A stretch of DNA of 16,404 nucleotides from Gymnopilus junonius (lineage: Eukaryota > Basidiomycota > Agaricomycetes > Agaricales > Galerinaceae), in NCBI GenBank assembly GCA_015501075.1, contig JADNYJ010000670.1, forward strand, positions 1 through 16,404. The letters are read 5' to 3'. Within the stretch, counting starts at the first letter, position 1; the number at the start of each line of letters is the position of its first letter. Of the stretch, positions 1 to 8,822 are shown in pieces. The notes under the pieces were generated by a model. It was not told the DNA's origin and made no database searches. It worked only from the letters and a program-made list of their open reading frames with translations. Both the position numbers and the translations under genes were made by a program.

Positions 1-2332
1 ATCTAGGGACATTCAGGAGATTTTTCAGCTTAGTTGAAAGGAAGTGGTGATGATCCTACAGGTCAGTATTTCCTTTCTCCTCATTGGTATAATCTTGTTT
101 ACATTAGGTTCCACAGAACTATTCCAGCAAATTACATATCACAGCAGATGGTTGGACTTCACCAATGTAATCACATTCATTGGTGTGACCATTCATTGGA
201 TTATAAATGGGGCTATGTCATCAATTGTCCTTGATTTCATCAAGTGAGTATATCATCATTATACTTTGACAATAACAACAGGCTGAGTGAATTTATAGAG
301 CTATGAAATCACACACTGGAGAGTATCTTGCTGCTCACATTGCTGAAAATTTGAGAGAGTATGGTATTGAGAAGAAGGTGAGTTCTATTGAATATATCAG
401 AGACTGATTTAACCTTGTTATGCAACAGGTTTTGACATTTACAAGTGACAATGCCTCAAATAATGACACACTTGTTAATGAGCTGTCAATTCTTGTTTCT
501 ACTTTTGGAGGAATGAAGTACTGTATTTGATGCTTTGCACATATACTCAATCTCATTGTGAAGGTAAGTACCAATCAAAGTGTCATCAAGAGCAGTGGCT
601 TACTGAAGTCATACTTCATTCTCCAGGCAATTTTATCTCCATTCAGCCATAAGTCCAAGTCCAAGAACTCTTGCTCTGATGAAGAATCTGACAACAATGA
701 AAGTGAGATAGTGGCTGATGCCATTCAGATTGAGATCGACAAACAACTGGATATATTGGCACAGGAGATGGATGGTAACAGAGTTGGTGATGAGAAGCCA
801 CAAATTGAGGAAGATAATGATGAGGTAGCAGAAGAAGTCACTGCTAGTGATGCTCATGACATTGATAAGGTCATTTGTGAGGTAGAATCAAGCATTCGGC
901 TTGATGCCCTCCCTGCTAGCCAGTTAAACCTAGGCTGCATCTCAATTGCAAAGGTAATATTTACCTCTTCACATTTTGAAAAGGCATTGACATCCTTTTC
1001 TCTAGCTCCGCACTATTGCAGTGAAGGTCATGAACAGCCCAACTCTTCAGGCTGACCTTGAAGGTTGCTGCAAGGATGCCAAGATTGACTCCAAGCTCAC
1101 ATGACTCACTGGAATTTGACTGTGGAACTAGTGCAACATGCGCTGGAACTTCAAGGTGCCCTGAACATCCTCGTGGTGAAGGCAGAGCACAATAGGAGCT
1201 GAGGTGTATGCCTCAAGCATTTCCAACTCTTACCATTGGAGTGGCTGCTCTTGGGTTTCCTCTCTCCACTTCTTGACATGAGCTTTTGTCTCCCAGTATT
1301 ATCTTATTTACAATCTAAGTATGGTCAACATAATTCTCTAGGTCTTCCTCTATGCTATGAAAACCATATCTGAGAACAAGATACCATTAATTCACCACAT
1401 CATTCCAATCTTTGATGCTCTCATGACTGCTCTTGAAGATTATATTGACAATGAGTCACTACCACTCATTGTTCATCATGCAGCTTTACATGGCTTCTTT
1501 ATGCTCAATAAGTATTACTCCAAGTCAGATGAGTCTATAGTCTATCATGTTGCCATAAGTAAGTGGTTTTATTGACTGATTTTTTCTATTCTTATTGCAT
1601 CTTGTACAGTTCTGCATCTGTGGTACCAGACTTCATATTTTATTCATGCAAACTGGCCTCAAGAGTGGATTATTGAGTCAGAAAACTTGGTTCATAAGGT
1701 TTGGGCAGAGCAGTACAAGCCTGCAATGTCTTCATCTGTATCATCTTCTGCTGCACCACCACAGACAGGAGCTTCTGCAAGCAATGTACATGTTAATTCT
1801 CTTTCAATCACTGGTATACTGATATCACTGTCACTTTGCCATCCTCTAGCATTTTTTGGCAGCTAGTCAATACTTCACTGGCATACTTCAAGACCAATCT
1901 TTGTCCTCTATTGACCCACTAGAGGACTGGCTGAGCTCACCTGTTGTCAACACCCAGCAAGATCTGCTTGTTTATTGGACAGGAATGCAGGCAGCAGGCC
2001 ATCCATTGGCTGCTATGGTGCTTGATTTCTTATCAGCCCCTGGTAAGAGATCATTGAGATTTACTTTTCATGTGACCTCGATGCTCATTTCTTTTCATGT
2101 AGTGACTTCAATGGATATTAAGCATGCCTTTTCCCATGGTGGGTTAACTATCTCAAGGTTCAGGCACTCTTTGGTGGATGAGTCAGTGTGTGCCGGCTCT
2201 GTTCTTGGTACTTGGAAGGATCTCAAAGGAGTGATCCCAAAGTCAGATATCATTCAACTTTTCAAAGACAAGGGAAAGTGTCCAAAAAAGAAGGCAAGAA
2301 TGGAAAATAGCAATACTACTGATGTATCCTAG
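1..2332 (+). pseudogene. hAT transposase (degenerate, multi-exon, 5' partial)
   Basis: Conserved hAT blocks appear in order. First is a block matching the family's DGWTSPN motif at about 147-170, with a 1-base loss near 163. Next come FIGVTIHW and LDFIK (to 243), KSHTGEYLA, TSDNASNN (about 445-470), CFAHILNLIVK (to 563), an acidic Asp/Glu-rich linker (660-880), a degraded middle (1006-1290), a helical block (about 1342-1557), a SYFIHANWP-type block, and the C-terminal dimerisation domain (1856-2332: WLSSP, YWTGM, GHPLAAMVLDFLSAP, HAFSHGGLT, RHSL). Introns with GT..AG ends and consistent phase are 244-298, 378-428, 564-626, 954-1005, about 1296-1341, 1559-1609, 1786-1849 and 2043-2102. In-frame TGA stops lie at 528 (before CFAH, where the family has Arg) and 1102; TAG at 2330-2332 is the natural end. 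It would have cut and pasted the element in the nucleus; this copy cannot make a full protein. Confidence 0.85.
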
Positions 2333-2378
2333 TATATATTCCAATGAAATTCAAGGTTCTTCTTATGTTTTTCAGAAA

Positions 2379-2540
2379 ACCTGCAGGTATACCTTCAGGT
2401 ACCTTTAAAAACCCATAGATTACAGGTGACCTATGAGTACCTTTGACCCATAGGTAAAAACCTATGGATCCAGGTGATCCATGAGAACATGTCCTTGCAG
2501 GTACAGGTATGGCTTTAGCACATTGAAATACCTGCAGGTA
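2379..2540. repeat. hAT 3' subterminal palindromic repeats
   Basis: The 11-bp palindrome ACCTGCAGGTA occurs at 2379-2389 and 2530-2540, with a near copy at 2493-2503 (CTTGCAGGTA). Between them lie further short inverted motifs of the GGTACC, CCTATGG/CCATAGG and GGATCC/GGTGATCC type. Subterminal repeats of this kind are normal transposase-binding platforms in hAT elements. Each CCTGCAGG can be derived from CCCGCGGG by deamination of both CpGs, one on each strand, which fits the CpG loss seen in the adjoining coding part; that derivation is inference. Confidence 0.6.
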
Positions 2541-2561
2541 AGGATCTGGGTTACCTGAGGG

Positions 2562-2581
2562 TGCACCCATGTCCAGCCTTA
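2562..2581 (+). repeat. Probable hAT 3' terminal inverted repeat
   Basis: The end of the subterminal block reads, on the minus strand, as a TAAGGCTGGACATGGGTGC-type sequence, similar in form to other hAT ends that begin TAG/CAG followed by a short GC-rich word. The partner repeat is outside the window. The bases following (GGTACAGA) would be the 8-bp target duplication if this boundary is right. The end is placed by pattern only. Confidence 0.5.
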
Positions 2582-3060
2582 GGTACAGAGATGAGACTGT
2601 TATTTCCAGTCAGAATTGAGCTCTCAGAGATGATCTTGAGTGCTTGATACTCATATGCCTATTTCATACCAATAATCATCACTCAATAACAGAACATCTC
2701 ATGAAATCAATCAAGAAGGAAATGTCACATACCAATCATTCTACTCTGATCTTGAAATTTTCATCTGAAGACAAGTGCACTTGTGCATGCTTCAGAATAA
2801 TGCTTGTGTGACCTTGATATGGGGCATTGAGCTTAACCTGCCAGGCAACATTGACATAGCCTCCACTGAGACATTTCACTCTATTGAGATCAACATCTAG
2901 TGACAGCATCAGAAGAAATACAGCCCATGTACTTTTAGTACTTATACTTTCAAGTCACTTTTATCCCCCTTTTATCAACTTTGAACAAACCGTGAAATTC
3001 AAATGAAGTCAGATACATCCACTTCTCGTACTTTACCTGCTTTCATGGTCTGAAAGGCAT
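2582..3060. other. Stretch without a recognised gene
   Basis: No reading frame longer than about 40 codons with family character is visible on either strand. The only structure I see is a hairpin-forming palindrome at 2765-2795. Composition is AT-rich and CpG-poor until about 3000, where CpGs reappear. It may be intergenic DNA or very old transposon debris. Confidence 0.5.
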
Positions 3061-3079
3061 ACTTGCCAAGTCGAGTGAT

Positions 3080-3152
3080 TGGGACGAGCTGGGGATCGAA
3101 CCTGCGAACATACCAAAAATATAATCGCGACTTACCACTGTGCCAGCACAAC
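3080..3152 (-). repeat. tRNA-like sequence / SINE head with Pol III A and B boxes
   Basis: On the minus strand a 73-nt stretch holds a perfect A-box match (TGGCACAGTGG, complement of 3135-3145) and a B-box match (GGTTCGATCCC, inside the complement of 3091-3102), spaced as in a tRNA. A GCGA...TCGC stem could form an anticodon arm. The acceptor ends (GTTGTGC and TCGTCCC) do not pair, and only part of the T-stem does, so this is not a functional tRNA. A tRNA-derived SINE head or an old tRNA pseudogene fits best. I could not define a SINE body or tail. It lies about 280 bp upstream of the gene at 3435, in the opposite orientation. Confidence 0.5.
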
Positions 3153-3434
3153 TTGGAAAATTGTCCAAAAATAGTGTTGATCATACCAGTGCCTGACGTT
3201 CCCATGCGTCACTCGTGTACAATTCTTCTGACTTGCTCATCTTCATTGGGTTTCCCTCCATGATCTCTTGCCTACCTCTCCTGGAACTCGTCTAGTGTGC
3301 ATTTCAACTTATCCTACAGGTGAGGAAAGCACGCCTTGCTCGAGAAAATTTCATGTTGACCTGTATTTGCCCATCAGATATGGAGTGCCAGTCCTCAGGC
3401 TCCACCCGCACTGGCACTTAATACACCTCCTGAG

Positions 3435-5178
3435 ATGGCTAACGCAACAGTGCATCATGATCATGCTCACGGCCAGAGCATGCTTGAGACTGTCAAAGAG
3501 GAAGAAGTTGAAGTATCCAAAAACGCGGTGAGTTTTTGTGCTTTCATTGACATTACAAGCATCTTAGCAACCTATAGCTTTTAGAGTCTACAACACTTCG
3601 CACCAAGAGACTCCGTGAACTGTCAGTCAAATCAGATGACAATCCTTGCACACTGAAGGATCTCGAAGCCCACCCCTTGTACGATGAAGCCGAGTTTGTG
3701 GCCCAATACATTGCTGGTCACTTCACAGATCAGGTTCAAGATGAATCACAAATGTCGACATTCGATAGTCAGTGGTGTGACAGGCAGGACGCGAAGGAGG
3801 CAGTGCGCCAAGGAGAAGCCATAGTCAAATACTTAAAAAAGATTGTGCATCTTATTGGTCTTCGATATTTATGAAATTTCATACTTTTCCAGGCAGTTTC
3901 AGCAAGTGCCAGCCCTGCTCGTCAAGATCCATCTACCTCACCCACCCATGTACTATCCTCCCAACTCATCCCCTCAATGCCAACACCCTCCTCAAAGTAT
4001 GCAGCCCTCAAAACATTGGCAGGTCAACCCATGGCCATGTGGACTCCAAATCTCTCATGTGATGTGTTGTCAGCTCCTTTGTGCTTTGTGGTTTCGGATG
4101 GGAGGCCCGCACTGCGACTCCAGTGGACTCCAGTTTCACAGTGGCTGCCTTTCTCTGAGTTGTTGCCTCAAGCATCTTATGGGTTTCTTTTATTGCCACT
4201 TCCCATTGCAGCATCCATTCTCGAGCACGACAGAAGGGAAGAAGATTGTCCTCAAACTTGTAAGTCATTTGTGCCATGCTCACCCTCGATATGCTAACCT
4301 TTTCTCTTAGGCTGAAGACATACTAACAATGTGGCGCAACAAGATCAGCCAAGTCACCATTGACTACATGGAAAATATGCTCATCTCCGAGCTCGAGGAT
4401 TCTTCGGCCGAGTACATCAGTGCCTGGTGTCATTGGGCTCTCAGTGGAACCTTCAAGTGCCGTCCTTTCTATTACAAGACCTTCATTGATGGGGATGATC
4501 TTACTGGTCAGGCCGGAGTGAAAAACGGTATGAGTAACTGGATAGTTGTTCTTTATTGTCACTTATTCCACATTTCAGAACATATTCTGCCACCCTGTCA
4601 TAGCTTGTGCTCTAGGCCACCATCTTGGATGTATTAACATTCTTCCAACCCATCTCAAGGAGGAAACGCGACCCACTGGTGCGCTTATCATGGCTATCCA
4701 ATCAGTGAGTGCTCGATTTGTTGACTTCCTTGTCATGTGAGTTCTCAGGTCTGATTCCTCTCAGGCATATAGGGCGATAGCACGTTGGAGCTCAGGCAGT
4801 TACACTTGCCTGGCGCACCCATTCAGCGACTTTTCCGGCGACAACTGGGGTGACAGCGAGATGCACGATGCATCCAAAGCCCCCGATACGATCCCACCAT
4901 ACACGATTCAAGGACCCACGCCAACGAGGGACATTGAGCGGGTTGTTAAGAAGCTGTTGGACAAGCAGTGGAAGGAAATCATGATAGCTGCAGATGCGTT
5001 TGCTGTCATGAAAGGTAAAAAGCGGTCGAGGTCGTCATCTGGCAATGACACTGCCCCAGCTGATGCTACCACAAAGGCTGAGGTGGTCGAGTCTGATTTC
5101 GAGATTGAGGATGATGCTGAGGCTCAGGATGCCGTGGATATGACCGAGGACAGTAATGAGACCACTATTAATGCTTAA
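3435..5178 (+). CDS. Six-exon protein of unknown function (DUF6532-like?), one apparent frameshift
   Basis: Proposed exons are 3435-3527, 3578-3844, 3893-4259, 4311-4517, 4579-4704 and 4765-5178, giving about 490 aa if the frameshift is ignored. Introns are 48-61 bp with GT..AG ends; 4260-4310 has a clear CTAAC branch site (4294-4298). The start ATG (MANATVHHDH...) is the first in a frame that has a TGA at 3357-3359. The N-terminal third is charged and the middle is Ser/Pro-rich (about 3893-4000). A folded core runs from about 4311 (AEDILTMWRNK) through NIFCHPVIACALGHH to ARWSSGSY (4765-4810). The C-terminus has a basic KGKKRSRSSS stretch (possible nuclear signal) and an acidic tail. The core resembles the basidiomycete DUF6532 pattern (hydrophobic -F-HP-I, then a pro-rich/ALI--AI helix and a W-SG motif), but I am unsure. 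Oddities are an extra base near 4235, which changes frame within exon 3, and intron 4, where only the GTGAAA donor at 4518 (not GTATGA at 4528) keeps frame. CpG content is far higher than in the flanks. The function is unknown. Confidence 0.6.
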
Positions 5179-5321
5179 TAAGGTTCATATATTACTGATT
5201 GTATCTATTTCCAATCGCTTTTGCAAGCAGGAGTGGTACATTTGTGGCTAATGATATACTGAAGCTTTTCGGTCCTTTTGCCCTTTTAATAGTTTTGCAA
5301 GGATTTGCGAGGTAATTCTTG

Positions 5322-5391
5322 AAAGGACCAGGTCCTTTTCCCCTTTCTCACTTTTCAGCACTTGTGAAAGTATCAAAAGTGCCGAAAGGGG
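5322..5391. repeat. Adjacent inverted repeats downstream of the 3435-5178 gene
   Basis: Two hairpins lie side by side. AAAGGACC (5322-5329) pairs perfectly with GGTCCTTT (5331-5338) around a single A. CCCCTTTC..CACTTTT (5340-5355) pairs with AAAAGTG..GAAAGGGG (5375-5391) around a loop of about 19 nt. They sit 145-215 bp after the stop codon of the upstream gene, at the edge of the CpG-retaining zone. They could be a 3' UTR structure or the remnant of a small inverted-repeat element. Confidence 0.6.
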
Positions 5392-6384
5392 AGGGTGTAT
5401 TTCTTCTGATGAGGTGTTGAATGAGATATAAGAGGATGCCTTCTTGAGTCCTGAGATCAAAATTCATTGTGAGGCAGTGGTCAAAAGGAAGACTCAAGGC
5501 ACTGGATGGGTTTGAAGTTCAAACAGGTTATAACTATTGGCACCACATGGCATGGGAGGAAGTAGAGCTGCTGAAGTCTTCAGTAAAGAGACACTGGCTT
5601 ATTGAAACAAGAAATAGAATCAATAAATTCTGTTTGGCCTCTGTCCAATGAGGAGGCAAACAGATAGGGATAAATAATACAAAGTAGTTCATTATATATG
5701 TAGACTATGAAATTAGTGAATGAAAAGAACAGTAAAACCTGAAGACAGCAGGAATGATGAACTGCGAAACAGAAATGTACTGCACTACTACCTAATTGAG
5801 GCATTGCGCATGCTCACACAGCCATCAAATATTCTAACATGGCTTATACCAGTGCTAGAATGTGTCTTGGACAATGTATATTTGCAACCTGATTATAGGA
5901 CAGTAGCCAACTTGTTTTAGTGGGCCACCACTTTGCATGGCAGGATGATGCTTTTCCTACTTCACAAATAGTATTAGACCACCTATATATGATGATAGGT
6001 AAAATTTAAATATATGCCCTTCAGAATAAAATAGAATGCAGCTTGAACAGCAAATCCGATAGTACCTTGGCACAGATATTAGATTATATAAGCAGTGGAG
6101 GAATGCTGCTGATATAATCACACACCCAGCTCTGGATACTAATAATAAGTCAAATCTAAATATAGCTGCCTTTTGCCACACACTCACTCAATTTCTTAAC
6201 AGACTCTGGTTCAATAATCTGATGATGAGAATGCATTAGGATAAAGGTTTTCATGACAGTATTGTCAAGTCCTTTGATGCAGATATTGATATAGTTGTTC
6301 ATGTATATACATAAGATAAGAGATTCAGGGTACAATGGTACAGCTGTACTAAAACTATCAAATAAATAGGTGCCAGAGCTTGAA
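5392..6384. other. Gene-poor decayed DNA, unclassified repeat remnant
   Basis: Short open frames on the + strand (5469-5651, 5720-5920, and a stop-interrupted frame to about 6350) show no family I recognise. The segment 6079-6190 has a diverged copy at 7018-7120, so part of this region is repetitive. CpGs are nearly absent, as in the dead transposons nearby. Old, unclassified transposon debris is the best description. Confidence 0.4.
6079..6190 (+). repeat. Diverged direct repeat, copy A
   Basis: This segment matches 7018-7120 in the same orientation. The word TATATAAGCAGTGGAGG and the word AATCTAAATATA followed by RCTGCCTT are shared in both, about 50-60 bp apart, with weaker similarity between. 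In this copy a frame reading QWRNAADII...LNIAAFCH is open, but I do not recognise it. Confidence 0.6.
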
Positions 6385-7010
6385 GGGTCCAGCTAGTGTT
6401 TGGAAGTCCAGTTACTTAACTGGAAATTAACCGAGACTGAACTGGACTTTAACCAATGCCAACTGCAAAATATACTAACCATTGTAACTGTAAACTGCAG
6501 TCCATCCAGTTAGCAGTTAGTCTGGATTTTAGAATTTTTGTAACCACTTAAACTGGTCATAAATTTCTGAAATTTTGCACGATTATACCCACATATTATA
6601 GCTTTTGAACGACCCAGAAAACGTAGAATTCGGTTGAGAATTAAGAAAGTTATAGCAATACTCGCGAAAATCATTGAATCTGCTCTAATTTTATCATTTC
6701 TCAACTGTTTGTGATGTTCTTGGGCTCGTTTTGACTGCAAAAGTTGTGATTCATTTAGTTTACACTACGAGACAATTATTTATGCCAAAAAAATGGTTAT
6801 AACTGGTTGATAACTGGTTATAACTGTAACCAGTTAAAACCAGTTATATAACTGCAAATAACTGTAACCAGTTAAAACCAGTTAGTTGCAGTCTGGTCCA
6901 GTTATTTAGACATTTCTAATTTTACCTAACTGGTCTCAGTCTCAGTTAGGGTCCTCGGGCACCCAAAAACTGGACCAGACCAGACTTTCAAACATTAATT
7001 CCAGCGGCCC
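6385..7010. mobile_element. MITE-like element with AACTGG/CCAGTT boxes (626 bp)
   Basis: The ends are imperfect inverted repeats: the left starts GGGTCCAGCTAGTGTTTGG (6385-6403), and the right, read on the minus strand, starts GGGCCGCTGGAATTAATG and continues TTTGAAAGTC. The body carries more than a dozen AACTGG or CCAGTT boxes on both strands, concentrated near the two ends (6408-6530 and 6800-6980). It includes a 27-bp direct repeat at 6820-6846 and 6858-6884. A central AT-rich core (about 6540-6770) retains about eight CpGs although the flanks have almost none. No transposase is encoded. No clear target duplication is visible (GCTTGAA left, TGTAACT right), so the superfamily is undetermined. 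Confidence 0.6.
6820..6884. repeat. 27-bp direct repeat inside the MITE-like element
   Basis: Two identical 27-bp copies (6820-6846 and 6858-6884) begin ATAACTGTAACCAG and end ACCAGTTA; each contains two CCAGTTA words. With the AACTGGTTATAACTG words just upstream (6801-6826) they can form long cruciforms. Arrays like this are typical transposase-binding subterminal repeats. Confidence 0.8.
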
Positions 7011-7017
7011 TGTAACT

Positions 7018-7120
7018 TATTATATTATATAAGCAGTGGAGGGATGCCACTTATATCAGTGGACAAGATGCAGCATTTAAAAATAATCTGAATCTAAATA
7101 TAACTGCCTTGCACTAGGGC
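7018..7120 (+). repeat. Diverged direct repeat, copy B
   Basis: This is the counterpart of 6079-6190. It starts directly after the right end of the MITE-like element, whereas copy A lies about 200 bp upstream of its left end. The two copies are too diverged to be a target-site duplication and more likely belong to two members of one old repeat family. Confidence 0.6.
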
Positions 7121-7302
7121 TCCATTCACAGCCATTTTACAAAGACATATTTCCACCAAACAAGCCCATTAATATTTATACATACAAAATAAGTTTCACA
7201 GCAGTGAAATTTAACAACAAACACAGAATACCACCATGACAAGAACCAATGGTTTGTTGAAGAAAAAGACAACATGGCAGAAGAATATGCTGGATAAAGC
7301 TG

Positions 7303-7375
7303 GACAAGTATGTCATTGGCTTGACTGCAGAGCCAGACCAAGATGAACAAGTATGCCATTGTCCTGATTGCAGAC
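7303..7375 (+). repeat. Short tandem duplication (about 42-bp period)
   Basis: The words GACAAGTATGTCATTGGC (7303-7320) and GAACAAGTATGCCATTG (7345-7361) are followed by TTGACTGCAGA and CTGATTGCAGA respectively. The two units differ at several sites. The function is unknown. Confidence 0.6.
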
Positions 7376-8822
7376 ATGTTGAGATGCCATGGGATCACAG
7401 AGCATTACAAGAACATCCTCTAAAAGAATGATGTTTTACTTACATAAAAGCATCATAACATATGAGCATTTCTGACCAAGGAGCTCAAGATGTCTTGATG
7501 CTTCTTCCAGAATTTAGCCTGTTGAATGATGCAATATAGAGCCTCCTCTAAAGAAATTTGATATCAGCATCCTGACTGATAAGTAAAAGAATATAATTTG
7601 ACTTACACATCAATGCATTTTTGAGCTTCCTGGACATATTATAGGTTACACTGGCCATGTGTGGTAAGCATATGGTAGAAGTTGTTGGTTGGAGAAGTCC
7701 AAGTGGTCATGATTGAAAATGGACCTACTCATGGCTCGAGGTGTGATTACTCAACACATATATTAAAGCAAAATATAAGGATACAATAAGAGAATAAATG
7801 CCAAATGCCAGCAGTGTCACACAATGCCAGCAGTGGTAGGCAAAGGAGAGGTAATGAGAAAGGGAAAAGAGACTGGCAGCTTACATGTGGGCAGTGCACT
7901 CCCATAGCATCATTGACTTTGTCCTTTCACAATCCTTTCTTGGTCTCCTCATGATCAGTCCTGGTCACCTGTCCCAAACAGTCCCACATCCCTCATCTAT
8001 CTTCCACCAGAAGCATGCAACAGTGGTGATAGCTTGGGAATGGCATGATGATGGCAGAGGCAGCAGAAACTGAAATAATCATCCATGTATCCTGGACTCA
8101 GACATTGCTGAGGGTGTGGCTACTGGTATTTCAAGCTCTAAATTTGTATCATGTTCAACTCACTTTGACTCAGACAAGGTGTCTGCCACAGTTTGGGTAT
8201 TAGCATAAGGAAGATGACAAAGGATGGCACCACAGTTGCACCAGGCTAACTTGAATTTGATGGGTGAAATAGATGAGAGGCTGGGTGTTGAAGCCCAGTT
8301 GTAGTTGAGGGATGCTGGAAACAGGGTAAGCAAGCATTTGCTGATCCTGATACAGGCTTTCAAGTTTTTCACCACTGATTTAAAAAGTTTCCCCAATTAC
8401 AGGTTATGGGCTGCATTGGGAGAACTGGGATGTTGAACCTGGCATTTTGGAGCACCAGCATCAATAGGCAGGTTATGGTCACTGGGTGTGAAGTAAGGCA
8501 TGTTCAACATGAATAAAAAATGGTACTAATTTGAATCACTTTGAGCAGCTCCTCCAGCTGCATCTCCTTCTCCCACAATGGCTCAAATGCCTTAGTTAGC
8601 ACACCATCATTTAGCTGACAAACACAAAATGGACAAGGCTGCTGGCTGTCATTCATGAGTGTCTTTGCTGATGCATACAGCTCATACTGGGGCCTGAGTG
8701 GCAAGAGGAGACAGACCCAACCCTGGATGCTGGAAGAATTGTGATGGTATGATGAGCATTTGAGTTCACCATGGCTTTGTATGACTGTTGGTGTTGGCCA
8801 AGGACAAATGGGATCCATTTCC

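Larger units (their letters stand above)
1..2581 (+). mobile_element. hAT DNA transposon, 5' end outside the window, decayed
   Basis: The segment carries a hAT-superfamily transposase in + orientation, followed by about 250 bp of subterminal repeats and a probable terminal inverted repeat ending near 2581. The window opens inside the transposase, so the N-terminal zinc-finger part, the 5' terminal repeat and the matching 8-bp target duplication cannot be seen. The copy is dead: it has in-frame stops, at least two frameshifts and strong CpG loss. Its introns still have good splice sites and matching phases, so it decayed by point mutation rather than rearrangement. Confidence 0.85.
7011..8822. 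other. Long stretch without a recognised gene
   Basis: I find no convincing coding family on either strand. Contents are copy B of the diverged repeat (7018-7120), a short tandem duplication (7303-7375), and a repeated word AATGCCAGCAGTG (near 7800 and 7825). The minus strand has GTAAGT words (complements near 7440 and 7602) and an open frame of 109 codons at 8504-8833, but the translation matches nothing I know. CpGs are almost absent. Decayed repeat DNA is likely; an old minus-strand intron-containing gene cannot be excluded. Confidence 0.4.

Noticed and set aside
3080..3152. Functional tRNA gene
   Set aside because: The acceptor ends do not pair and most T-stem pairs are absent despite good A and B boxes.
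3063..3531. + strand frames upstream of and overlapping exon 1 of the unknown gene
   Set aside because: They run through the tRNA-like sequence or in a different frame over exon 1, and do not splice in phase to exon 2.
7126..7398. 90-codon minus-strand frame with Trp/Phe-rich hydrophobic stretches
   Set aside because: The composition is that of random AT-rich repeat DNA, and it covers the local tandem duplication; no membrane-protein family fits.
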